From NCBI GenBank assembly GCA_023145275.1, contig JAGLEB010000110.1, positions 1-38,023 on the forward strand: a DNA stretch of 38,023 bases, read 5' to 3'. The notes beneath the pieces are model-generated. The model was not told where the DNA came from and did not search any database. It saw nothing but the letters and a program-made list of their open reading frames with translations. The stretch's first letter is position 1; the number at the start of each line of letters is the position of its first letter. This document shows positions 17,909 through 25,670 of the stretch, one piece after another. Source of the stretch: Flavobacteriales bacterium (GTDB taxonomy: Bacteria > Bacteroidota > Bacteroidia > Flavobacteriales > JADGDT01). The position numbers and the translations under genes are program-made.

Positions 17909-17932
17909 AATAGGTATAAATGGGACAAGAAA

Positions 17933-17960
17933 AAAGTTCTAAAAATTAATCTAGAACTTT
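17933..17960 (-). terminator. Terminator after the small membrane protein gene
   Basis: AAAGTTCTA (17933-17941) and TAGAACTTT (17952-17960) form a perfect 9-base stem with a 10-base loop; on the minus strand a TTTTTTCTTG-like tract overlaps and follows. It lies 26 bases after the stop of the small membrane gene and upstream of the GT2 ATG. Confidence 0.7.
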
Positions 17961-17986
17961 ATATATATTATTTTTTGTTTTTGACT

Positions 17987-18238
17987 TTAAGAAACTTCCT
18001 TATTAACCTTAAATTTATTAACAAAGTTAGAAACTTTAGTTCTCTCACATGTATGCAACTCATCCGGTACTCTACCACAAAAACTACATGAATCACCTTC
18101 AGGATTAATTGTAGGATTTTGTGAAGCACATGTTCCATCAAATTTTCCTCCTGTTTTTCCCCAAATTTTAATTGCTAGTCCGGCAAATCCAATACCTAAT
18201 AATACTAGTACAATTAAAAATAATTTTAATAAAACCAT
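17987..18238 (-). CDS. Small cysteine-containing membrane protein (NqrM-like layout)
   Basis: An 83-residue protein: one N-terminal transmembrane helix (about 2-26, LLKLFLIVLVLLGIGFAGLAIKIW), then a Gly/Lys turn, and a soluble tail with four cysteines (37, 51, 54, 64), including DGTCAS and CSFC. The layout recalls NqrM-type maturation proteins and the Bacteroidota proteins usually labelled 'membrane or secreted protein', but the spacing of the cysteines is different and I cannot confirm the link. Four cysteines of this kind could bind a metal or iron-sulfur centre. ATG at 18238 is preferred over the TTG at 18259 because a promoter -7 box overlaps that TTG. It is monocistronic, with its own promoter and terminator. 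Confidence 0.7.
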   Translation of the reverse strand: MVLLKLFLIVLVLLGIGFAGLAIKIWGKTGGKFDGTCASQNPTINPEGDSCSFCGRVPDELHTCERTKVSNFVNKFKVNKEVS

Positions 18239-18256
18239 AATTTCTATATTAAGCGA

Positions 18257-18286
18257 CAAATTTAATTCATTTTTTTATTTCTACAA
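18257..18286 (-). promoter_or_regulatory. Promoter of small membrane protein gene
   Basis: On the minus strand TTG (18284-18286) is followed after 19 bases by TAAATTTG (18257-18264), an exact -7 TAnnTTTG at the expected distance from a -33 element. Transcription would begin at about 18250, which places the TTG at 18259 outside the transcript and supports the ATG at 18238. Confidence 0.65.
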
Positions 18287-18435
18287 GCTGAATTCTATTT
18301 GTCTTTATTAATATTTTGCAATAAAAAGGAAACTCAACATTAGATAGTGGCAATAAGATAAATACAAATTTCTTCCCCGAACTTGATATATTTATTTTAG
18401 CCATTATAAAATAACATGTAGCTTTATTTGAGCCA

Positions 18436-19446
18436 CTAAATGATATTAACCTCTATTTCTAAGCTAATTTCAAACTTATTCTTTATATCATTTATTATAT
18501 TATTAGCTAAATCTAACACCTCACTGCCAGAGGAATTACCATAATTCACTAGAACTAAAGCCTGTTTATCATGCACTCCAGCATCTCCAACTCTCTTACC
18601 CTTCCATCCAGCCTTTTCGATAAGCCATCCAGCAGGAATCTTCATTCTATCCTCTGCTAATTTATAAAAAGGGATATCTAAATATTTCTTTGATATTAGA
18701 CGAAATTGTTCTGAATTAATTACAGGATTCTTAAAAAAGCTACCCGAATTCCCAATTTCCACAGGATCAGGAAGCTTCGAAGCTCTTATTGCAATTACGC
18801 AATTGCTTACATCTTTAGGTGTAGGTCTTTCAATCGACCTTTTCCTAAGCTCAGTTTCAATAGCACCGTATTCTATATTCAAATCACCAGACCTATGTAG
18901 TTCAAAAAACACTTTTACGATTATAAACTTCCCTTTCTCTACACTTTTAAATATCGATTCTCTATATCCAAATCCACAATCGTCTTTATAAAATGTCTTT
19001 ATTTTTCCAGTAGCTAATTCAAAAGCTTCTAATTTGTAAAACTTATCTTTTATTTCTACTCCGTATGCACCAATATTCTGAATAGGCGAAGTACCAACAT
19101 TCCCAGGTATTTTCGACAAATTCTCTAAACCAAACAAGCCATTGTCTATTGTCCACAAAACAAAATCTGGCCAATCTTCTCCAGCAAATGATTCAACAAT
19201 TACAATATTTGAATCTTTCTCTAAAATCGACTTCCCCTTAATATTTAATTTTAGCACTAGTCTATCAAGGTCACTCGTTAAAAGCATGTTACTCCCTCCA
19301 CCTATAACAAGGATATTATTGAGTAAACCATCTTCATATAATTTTTCTAAATCATTATACTCATTTACTTCAACAAAATTGTTTGCCTTAACATCAATAC
19401 CAAAAGTATTGTAATTTTTAAGTGAAATATTTTTTAAAATCTCCAT
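18436..19446 (-). CDS. murB: UDP-N-acetylenolpyruvoylglucosamine reductase
   Basis: A 336-residue flavoprotein of the type I (E. coli-like) MurB class. The FAD-binding part contains NYNTFGID, LVIGGGSNMLLTS and IPGNVGTSPIQNIGAYGVEI; GYRESIFK and the catalytic NSGSFFKNPV (Ser proton donor) follow, then IEKAGWKGKR and the closing LEIEVN with the catalytic glutamate. It reduces the enolpyruvyl group to make UDP-MurNAc for peptidoglycan, using NADPH in the cytosol. TTG at 19452 is possible, but ATG at 19446 is preferred. It stands apart from other mur genes, 176 bases or more from its downstream neighbour, and has a good promoter match upstream. Confidence 0.96.
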   Translation of the reverse strand: MEILKNISLKNYNTFGIDVKANNFVEVNEYNDLEKLYEDGLLNNILVIGGGSNMLLTSDLDRLVLKLNIKGKSILEKDSNIVIVESFAGEDWPDFVLWTIDNGLFGLENLSKIPGNVGTSPIQNIGAYGVEIKDKFYKLEAFELATGKIKTFYKDDCGFGYRESIFKSVEKGKFIIVKVFFELHRSGDLNIEYGAIETELRKRSIERPTPKDVSNCVIAIRASKLPDPVEIGNSGSFFKNPVINSEQFRLISKKYLDIPFYKLAEDRMKIPAGWLIEKAGWKGKRVGDAGVHDKQALVLVNYGNSSGSEVLDLANNIINDIKNKFEISLEIEVNII

Positions 19447-19463
19447 TGTCAAATAATTTGAAG

Positions 19464-19494
19464 CAAAATTATTAGAATAGATTGATTATTCGAA
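19464..19494 (-). promoter_or_regulatory. Promoter of murB
   Basis: Minus strand: TTCG (19491-19494, one mismatch to TTTG), 19-base spacer, then TAATTTTG (19464-19471), an exact -7 match, 18 bases before the murB ATG. Confidence 0.55.
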
Positions 19495-19576
19495 CTTTTT
19501 ATGATTTTACTTTTAAAGTTTACTCAATCAAGTGAATCGTAAAAAAAATATTTTATTTCTATTTCCTAACTATCCT

Positions 19577-19584
19577 TATCTTTA
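19577..19584 (+). promoter_or_regulatory. Possible -7 box for aminotransferase gene
   Basis: TATCTTTA differs from TAnnTTTG only at the last base and lies 28 bases before the ATG at 19613. No -33 element is evident. It supports the internal start over the upstream GTG at 19532, which would lie upstream of this box. Confidence 0.3.
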
Positions 19585-19612
19585 CACTCTAAAATTGCAA
19601 ACAACATTTAGC

Positions 19613-20797
19613 ATGTCGCGTAAAGAAGATTTTTTAAAGTATCAAGCTCAAACAACACCATTTCCATTATTATTAGATATTGAGAAAGCAGAAGGATGTT
19701 GGATTTACGATAAATCTGGAAAAAAATATTTGGATTTAGTAGCAGGAGTTTCGGCAACTGTATTAGGACACTCAAATCCAATCATCACTAAAGCCATAAA
19801 AGATCAGGTTGATAAATACATGCACGTGATGGTATATGGCGAATTTATTCAAGATGCACCACTAGAGTTATCTAAGCTGCTATGCAACAACCTTCCCGAC
19901 CCACTAAACACGGCTTATCTTGTAAACTCAGGTACTGAAGCAATTGAAGGCTCTATGAAACTTGCAAAAAGAGTTACAGGACGCGGAGAAATAATAGCCG
20001 CAAAGTGGGCTTATCACGGAAATACACAAGGTTCGATGAGTATATTGGGAAATGAAGAACAAAAACAAAAATTCAGACCATTAATCCCGGATATTAACTT
20101 CATAGAATTCAACAATATTGATGATCTAGAATTAATAAGCGAAAGCACAGCAGCAGTGGTTTTAGAAACAATTCAAGGGGGGGCTGGATTTATTATTCCA
20201 AAAGATGGATATCTCAAAAAAGTTAGAGAACGCTGTGACAAAGTGGGTGCATTATTAATTCTAGATGAAATTCAACCAGGCTTTGGACGTACTGGAAAAC
20301 TATTCGGATTCATGAATTTTGATGTTGTTCCAGATATATTAGCAATTGGAAAAGCAATGGGAGGAGGAATGCCAGTTGGTGCATTTATTGCTTCAGAAGA
20401 AAAAATGGCAATGTTAAAATCAGAGCCAATGCTAGGACATATTACTACTTTTGGTGGCCACCCTGTAATTGCAGCCTCTTCGCTTGCTACTTTGAAAGAA
20501 TTATTGAAAGGAAACTATATGAATGAAGCATTGAGAAAAGAACAGCTTTTCAGAAAACACTTAAATCATCCTGAAATAAAAGAAATTAGAGGAATGGGAT
20601 TAATGCTAGCCCCATTTTTCGAAAATCCTGAGTTCCCAGTAAAGTTAATGAACGCCTTAATGGGTAAGGGGATTATTGTTTTCCTTTTGCTATTTGAGAA
20701 AAGAGCTTTGAGGCTATCACCACCATTGACTATAAGTGATAAAGAAATTATTTATGCATGTGAAATAATTAACGAGACTATTGGAGAATTGATGTAG
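19613..20797 (+). CDS. Class III PLP-dependent aminotransferase (aspartate aminotransferase family)
   Basis: About 394 residues of fold type I aminotransferase. The PLP site is clear: VNSGTEAIEGSMKLAK (residues 104-119), AYHGNTQGSMS, LILDEIQPGFGRTGK with Asp218, and IGKAMGGGMPVGAF with Lys247 as the Schiff-base lysine. The family includes acetylornithine, ornithine, GABA and related omega-aminotransferases; the sequence does not decide between them, and no arginine or lysine biosynthesis genes are adjacent to help. A longer GTG start at 19532 would add 27 residues of poor quality; ATG at 19613 matches the usual family N-terminus. It is divergent from murB and terminated by a strong hairpin. 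Confidence 0.9.
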   Translation: MSRKEDFLKYQAQTTPFPLLLDIEKAEGCWIYDKSGKKYLDLVAGVSATVLGHSNPIITKAIKDQVDKYMHVMVYGEFIQDAPLELSKLLCNNLPDPLNTAYLVNSGTEAIEGSMKLAKRVTGRGEIIAAKWAYHGNTQGSMSILGNEEQKQKFRPLIPDINFIEFNNIDDLELISESTAAVVLETIQGGAGFIIPKDGYLKKVRERCDKVGALLILDEIQPGFGRTGKLFGFMNFDVVPDILAIGKAMGGGMPVGAFIASEEKMAMLKSEPMLGHITTFGGHPVIAASSLATLKELLKGNYMNEALRKEQLFRKHLNHPEIKEIRGMGLMLAPFFENPEFPVKLMNALMGKGIIVFLLLFEKRALRLSPPLTISDKEIIYACEIINETIGELM

Positions 20798-20841
20798 TAC
20801 ATTAAATCTACAAATGCACTTGTTTTTATAATATCAAAAAA

Positions 20842-20878
20842 AAAGTCTGTATCAAAATGTTATTTTGATACAGACTTT
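20842..20878. terminator. Strong terminator, porin-like gene (bidirectional)
   Basis: AAAGTCTGTATCAAAAT (20842-20858), loop GTT, and its perfect complement (20862-20878) form a 17-base stem. The minus strand then runs into nine T residues, giving a classic terminator for the gene ending at 20924. The plus strand tail is weaker (TTTAATAC). Confidence 0.85.
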
Positions 20879-20923
20879 AATACTTTAAGATGACAGTGAT
20901 ATAACTAGAACCTCGAAGTCATA

Positions 20924-22297
20924 TTAAATTCTGAATTGTAACTGAAATTGGAATGCACCAAGATATTCGTCGACAGATCTACTTTCCTTTGAATAGATTG
21001 GTCTTGTAGAATATTGAGCTGTAAGCTTTATTTTGTTTCCAGCTATAAAGTAGTTTAAACCAAAATCATGTTGAAAAGATGAATCATTCAAACCATCAAA
21101 CCTTCTGTATTGGTTTGAATAATATGGCATCAGTTCATTTCCTGCAATAGTTAAATTTTTAGGTAACACATAAGCTATCGAAAAATATGTCATATCGCCT
21201 GTTCCGAAATTAAATTCTGCAATTCCAGGACCATTTAGCGAAGTACCACCACTTGCAAATGCACCCATAACAGCCACTTTTTTCAAATAATTTGGTCCAT
21301 AATTGGCATTGTAGTAAACCCCATATATTGTTAAAGCACTGTTATTAGCAAGAGGAGTTTCGAAGAATACATCTGCACTCCACACTAATTGATCATAAGT
21401 AGTAATTTTAGTATCGCCTTTATTTGCAATTGCTCCAGAAGCATCTGCTCCATAATTAAAACCTGCTCCAATATTTAAAAACTTACCTTTTTTCCCTAAA
21501 TAGGTCATTGCTTTAAAAGGCACGGTAAGACGTTCCTTATTGAAAAATGAATAACTAAGATAGCCTTTATATGTAAAACCACTTACATATCTATTATAGG
21601 CTAATCCAGCTTTATTAAGCTCTAAAATTTCATTGTCTGTCTTAATCAGCTTAGAATCTTTAGGCATCATCATTTGATTAACAGATAACACATAGTCGAA
21701 ATTACCAAGCCTTCCTTGTAAAAATGCCCCGTACTGCCTATTTAGCTGATTATTAGTATTCACATTTGGGAACTGAGTAACTGGAAAATCCAGACTCATC
21801 TGAAGTAAGCCTCCTACCATGGTATATCTCGAAAGTCCACTCCACATATGTAGACCTCCACCAATAAATGTGTTTTTAGCAATTCTGAATTTACCCCAAA
21901 AATCGTGAACGTACATTCCTGTTTGCGGATGATTGTTATAAAATGCAGAATTTGTTGTACCAAAATTCACAAACATGAAAAATCTATTTTCAATATTAGT
22001 GAAAACTATAAAACGAGTTCTTCTTGAAACAAAATCTTGATGATTAGAGATTGGCTCACCAGTATCGGCAAGCTCTGTACCAGGGTTCATTTTCATATTT
22101 CTATACGAAAATTGAATTCCTGCAGAGAAGGAGGTGAATGATGATCCATTTTCTGTCAAATTAATCCGAGCACCTTTTTTTACCAGTTTTTTAAGGTTAT
22201 TAACGCTGGATTTTTCAACTTTTTTAACTTCTTGAGCACTTAAAGTGTAAGTTCCAAGAGAAAAGAAACACAACAATAGCACATAAAAATATTTCAT
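20924..22297 (-). CDS. Outer-membrane porin-like beta-barrel protein
   Basis: A 457-residue exported protein with a clear signal peptide (MKYFYVLLLCFFSLGTYTLS-AQ), then a short Lys-rich stretch, and long alternating strands with many aromatic residues and Gly/Asn turns. It closes with EYLGAFQFQLQFRI, a typical last strand with a hydrophobic C-terminal residue. RNMKMNPGTELADTG near the start and SRRTRFIVFTNI are reminiscent of the Bacteroidota phosphate-selective porin O/P-like family, but recognition is partial. It is a single gene with a strong terminator and a good -7 box upstream; the gene behind it on the same strand is the MoxR ATPase, 88 bases away. Substrate unknown. Confidence 0.78.
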   Translation of the reverse strand: MKYFYVLLLCFFSLGTYTLSAQEVKKVEKSSVNNLKKLVKKGARINLTENGSSFTSFSAGIQFSYRNMKMNPGTELADTGEPISNHQDFVSRRTRFIVFTNIENRFFMFVNFGTTNSAFYNNHPQTGMYVHDFWGKFRIAKNTFIGGGLHMWSGLSRYTMVGGLLQMSLDFPVTQFPNVNTNNQLNRQYGAFLQGRLGNFDYVLSVNQMMMPKDSKLIKTDNEILELNKAGLAYNRYVSGFTYKGYLSYSFFNKERLTVPFKAMTYLGKKGKFLNIGAGFNYGADASGAIANKGDTKITTYDQLVWSADVFFETPLANNSALTIYGVYYNANYGPNYLKKVAVMGAFASGGTSLNGPGIAEFNFGTGDMTYFSIAYVLPKNLTIAGNELMPYYSNQYRRFDGLNDSSFQHDFGLNYFIAGNKIKLTAQYSTRPIYSKESRSVDEYLGAFQFQLQFRI

Positions 22298-22327
22298 TAA
22301 TTTTGAGATTAATTATTAAACATTGGA

Positions 22328-22335
22328 CAAATGTA
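22328..22335 (-). promoter_or_regulatory. Candidate -7 box for the porin-like gene
   Basis: Minus strand reads TACATTTG, an exact TAnnTTTG match, 31 bases before the ATG. A TTTG lies 16 bases upstream (22352-22355), somewhat close. Confidence 0.4.
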
Positions 22336-22384
22336 ACAATTGAAACACAAGCAAAACATGACCACAAAGTGTAACAAATATGAC

Positions 22385-23338
22385 TTATAGCAACTCTGCA
22401 ATAATCCTCTCAGGAGTAACACCTTCAGCTTCAGCTTTATAATTTAAAACAATTCTATGACGAAGTATACTATGAGCTACTGCCTTCACATCTTCAATAT
22501 CAGGTGAGAATTTTTTATTCAACAATGAGTTAACCTTTGCGGCTAAAATTAAATTTTGCGAAGCACGAGGGCCAGCACCCCAATCTAGATATCTATTAAC
22601 TATTTCGGGTGGCTTGTCTGATTTTGGACGAGTTTTAGCTACTAAATTCACAGCATACTCAATAACATTATCAACAACTGGAACTTTACGGATAATTTTC
22701 TGAAATACTAAAATTTCAGCTTTAGAAATTATAGTTTTCACAGTCTCTACATTCTCGCTTGTAGTTCTTTTTACAATCTCAACCTCTTCATCATAGCTTG
22801 GGTAATCTAAGAATATTGAAAACATAAACCTATCTAACTGAGCCTCTGGCAAAGGGTATGTTCCCTCCTGCTCTATAGGATTTTGAGTAGCTAATACAAA
22901 GAATGGGCTATCGAGTGTAAAGTGATTACCTGCGGCTGTAACACTCTTCTCTTGCATAGCTTCGAGCAATGCTGCTTGGGTTTTAGGGGGAGTTCTATTA
23001 ATTTCGTCGGCTAAAATAACATTTGCAAAAACAGGTCCTTTTACAAATTTGAAAGCGCGATTTTCATCTAAAATCTCTGTACCGATTATATCTGAAGGCA
23101 TTAAGTCAGGTGTAAATTGAATTCTATTAAACTTCAAGTCCAAGGCTTGAGAAACGGTATTAATCAAAAGTGTTTTTGCCAATCCAGGAACACCTACTAA
23201 CAGTGAATGCCCACCTGCCAAAATAGAAATTAGAATTGTTTCAACAGCTTTATCCTGTCCTACAATAATCTTCGCAATCTCAACTCTTAATAGCTGATAC
23301 TTTTCAACTAACTTTTTTACAACTTCTACATCAGACAT
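22385..23338 (-). CDS. MoxR-family AAA+ ATPase
   Basis: About 317 residues. Walker A is GVPGLAKT (49-56), Walker B VILADEINRTPPKTQAALLEAMQE (Asp111-Glu112 core), followed by sensor 1 in VLATQNPIEQEGTYPLPEAQLDRF and the C-terminal helical lid GAGPRASQNLILAAK. MoxR ATPases act as chaperones that insert metal cofactors or remodel enzyme complexes, commonly with von Willebrand factor A-domain partners. No such partner lies next to this gene. An upstream start at 23395 overlaps the preceding terminator hairpin, so ATG at 23338 is preferred. It is downstream of the foldase genes but separated from them by a strong terminator. Confidence 0.93.
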   Translation of the reverse strand: MSDVEVVKKLVEKYQLLRVEIAKIIVGQDKAVETILISILAGGHSLLVGVPGLAKTLLINTVSQALDLKFNRIQFTPDLMPSDIIGTEILDENRAFKFVKGPVFANVILADEINRTPPKTQAALLEAMQEKSVTAAGNHFTLDSPFFVLATQNPIEQEGTYPLPEAQLDRFMFSIFLDYPSYDEEVEIVKRTTSENVETVKTIISKAEILVFQKIIRKVPVVDNVIEYAVNLVAKTRPKSDKPPEIVNRYLDWGAGPRASQNLILAAKVNSLLNKKFSPDIEDVKAVAHSILRHRIVLNYKAEAEGVTPERIIAELL

Positions 23339-23382
23339 ACTATATTCAATTTTCTTATGGTATGAATATACTAAAATAAAAA

Positions 23383-23419
23383 GAGCTTGTATCAAAAAAA
23401 CAATTTTTGATACAAGCTC
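23383..23419 (-). terminator. Strong terminator after the SurA-like gene
   Basis: GAGCTTGTATCAAAAA (23383-23398) and its perfect complement (23404-23419) form a 16-base stem around a five-base AACAA loop. On the minus strand a TTTTTATTTT run follows the stem. It separates the foldase operon from the MoxR gene. Confidence 0.85.
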
Positions 23420-23445
23420 CTAGAAATTTAATTTATTGAATGTGC

Positions 23446-24795
23446 TTACCCTTGTGCGTTTTCATTCCAATTGTTTTTAAACTCACATTTTTTATACTCA
23501 TCACTGATGCGTACAAATGCTTTACTTAAGTGCTCTATTACCCAGTCTTCAGAAATTTTATTTTTCTTCTCGCCTAAGGCCATCTGTTTAATTTTCTGAT
23601 AATCTTTCGAGAAATCAGCTGTGTGTGGAGCTATTCTTTCAATTAGCTTCACTATTGAAAATTCCTTTTCTCCTTTTTCAGTTTCTTTATAAATAACTTC
23701 ACTAATATCTCCAACCTGTAAGCTTTCAACTCTAAAATAAATATCTCTATCGAGGTGATTTAATTCAAAATGTCCTTCTTGAGTTCTAGGATTAATCATA
23801 GTTCCATCATTAAACTTTGTAGCCTCATCATCCGAAAATTCTTTTGCAGCATCAGAGAAAGTAATTTCACCATTAATAATTTTTGATTTGATAGAGTCTA
23901 ATGCCAATTGAGTTTCTTCTAAATCTTCGGGCTTAACTATAGGCTTTATTAATATATGACGAAGATCTAATTCTTCACCCTTTCTTTTCAACAATTGAAC
24001 AATATGAAAACCAAACTGAGTTTCGAATGGTTCTGATACCTCGCCCTCTTGAAGGTTGAATGCAGCTTCCTCAAAGGGTTTCACAAACTGTCCTTTTCTA
24101 ACACCGTAATACGCACCACCTTTTCCTGACGACCCAGGATCTTCAGAGTATAAAATTGCTTTAGTCTTGAAACTCGAACCATTTAAAATATCTGTTCTAA
24201 TATCATTAAGCTTAGTAATTGTCTCTTCTTTAGTTTCAGCACTTAAAATTGGTTTTTTTACAATATGTGCCATCACCACTTCTGTACCAAATTTAGGTAA
24301 TTCGTCTTTCGGTATATTATTAAAGTATGTTCTAACCTCTTCTGGTGTTATATCTATATCAGCAATAATTTGTTGTTGCATTCTCTGAGCCAATAATTGA
24401 TCTTTCAGTATATCGAACATCTCTTCTCTAAGTTCGTCCTCAGTTTTATTATAGAACTTCTCTAGTTCTTTTACCGATCCAACTCTACCTATAAGCATCT
24501 GCAAACGCTGTTCTACACTACCATCCACCTCAGCATCCGACACTTCAACAGAATCAATTACAGCTTGGTGAATCAATAATTTTTCAACCATCAAATCCTC
24601 TAAGACCTGACATTCCATTCCAGCATCAACATTAACTCCTTGAGCCTTATATTGCATAATACCTTTTTGGATATCGGAATTAAGAATAACATTTTTACCA
24701 ACTACAGCAGCAACACCATCAATTACGTGTCTTTCTTGCGCAATAGAGAATTTGCTAAAACTTAATACAATTAACAATATTATAACTCTATTCAT
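23446..24795 (-). CDS. SurA-like periplasmic peptidyl-prolyl isomerase
   Basis: About 449 residues. A signal peptide (MNRVIILLIVLSFSKFSIAQ, cleavage near 20) precedes a SurA-type N-terminal helical domain starting ERHVIDGVAAVVGKNVILNSDI, then two parvulin-like domains (about 171-270 and 277-385). The first parvulin domain has VVMAHIV, YSEDPGSSGKGGAYYG and FGFHIVQLL in order; the second, starting DLRHILIKP, is less canonical. This order matches SurA, which chaperones outer-membrane beta-barrel proteins in the periplasm. An upstream start at 24849 would overlap the preceding gene by 38 bases; ATG at 24795 leaves a 16-base gap and begins right at the signal peptide, so it is preferred. It is the last gene of the foldase operon. 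Confidence 0.9.
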   Translation of the reverse strand: MNRVIILLIVLSFSKFSIAQERHVIDGVAAVVGKNVILNSDIQKGIMQYKAQGVNVDAGMECQVLEDLMVEKLLIHQAVIDSVEVSDAEVDGSVEQRLQMLIGRVGSVKELEKFYNKTEDELREEMFDILKDQLLAQRMQQQIIADIDITPEEVRTYFNNIPKDELPKFGTEVVMAHIVKKPILSAETKEETITKLNDIRTDILNGSSFKTKAILYSEDPGSSGKGGAYYGVRKGQFVKPFEEAAFNLQEGEVSEPFETQFGFHIVQLLKRKGEELDLRHILIKPIVKPEDLEETQLALDSIKSKIINGEITFSDAAKEFSDDEATKFNDGTMINPRTQEGHFELNHLDRDIYFRVESLQVGDISEVIYKETEKGEKEFSIVKLIERIAPHTADFSKDYQKIKQMALGEKKNKISEDWVIEHLSKAFVRISDEYKKCEFKNNWNENAQG

Positions 24796-24811
24796 TTTGT
24801 GAATATTCGAT

Positions 24812-25666
24812 TTATTTATACGTTTCAAATTCATTGTTTTTAATAGCATCTTTCATTATCTGATCCTCCATTTCTCTCATCAACACAAGCTTACGCTTAT
24901 TTAATACAATATTCTTAATTCGTTGCTCTACAAAAGATACAGGTGCCACATCTTTCTTTAAACGAAGGTCAATTATTCGTGTCAAATATAGGTTTAATGA
25001 ATCTTGTAGTACTATAAAATTATCTTTTTTTAATAACTCACTATTCTTTATACTATTCAACTCAGGCATATTAAATCTTATTTCATCAACTGCCACCCAC
25101 GAAGAATCGCTAATTCCGAATCTATTAGAATACTGATAACAAATTTCTTCTAGTTTATTAACATCTTCAACATCATTACTTTTAAAAAGTCGAAGAATTT
25201 CTTCTTTATCAGAAATATTCGAAGGCAAATCGGCATATTTCATAATAACTAGATTTTGATTCAATAGAAATGCATCTTTATTATCATTATAATAAGACAG
25301 AATCTCATTTTCGGAAACAATGGTATCTAAATATTGCGAAACCAATTGGGATCTATAAGCATTAGTTATAAGATCCTCTCGATATTCTTCTACCAATCTT
25401 TTGAAGCTAATATCTTCGTCTCCTAAATTTAGTTGAGCTTTTTCCAAAATAACTTTCTTCCTAGCCCACCTAGTAATATAAGCATCTACGATAGCTATAC
25501 TATCATTGCCTTTAACATCATCATTCAACAATTTTTGGATATCTGAGTAGTATAAATAGTTATTGCCTACTCGAGCAATAACTTTTCCCCTCTCTACATC
25601 AAAATCATCTGAACATGAAAATAATGTTGCAAATACAATAATAGTAAATACTATCTTTCTTATCAT
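24812..25666 (-). CDS. Lipoprotein with SurA N-like chaperone domain, no isomerase domain
   Basis: A 284-residue lipoprotein (lipobox LFSC, Cys18) with no parvulin motif. After the lipid anchor, DFDVERGKVIARVGNNYLYYSDIQ resembles the SurA/PpiC N-terminal 'VARVxxxxIxxSDI' start, and the rest is charged helices rich in Lys/Glu/Asp (LLNDDVKGNDS through KKDNFIVLQDSL). So it looks like a foldase relative that has kept the chaperone helices and dropped catalysis. It sits 4 bases before the PpiC-like gene's stop on one side and 16 bases ahead of the SurA-like gene on the other, inside one operon. It may act as a periplasmic holdase or adaptor for beta-barrel assembly. Function is not proven. Confidence 0.72.
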   Translation of the reverse strand: MIRKIVFTIIVFATLFSCSDDFDVERGKVIARVGNNYLYYSDIQKLLNDDVKGNDSIAIVDAYITRWARKKVILEKAQLNLGDEDISFKRLVEEYREDLITNAYRSQLVSQYLDTIVSENEILSYYNDNKDAFLLNQNLVIMKYADLPSNISDKEEILRLFKSNDVEDVNKLEEICYQYSNRFGISDSSWVAVDEIRFNMPELNSIKNSELLKKDNFIVLQDSLNLYLTRIIDLRLKKDVAPVSFVEQRIKNIVLNKRKLVLMREMEDQIMKDAIKNNEFETYK

Positions 25667-25670
25667 ATAT

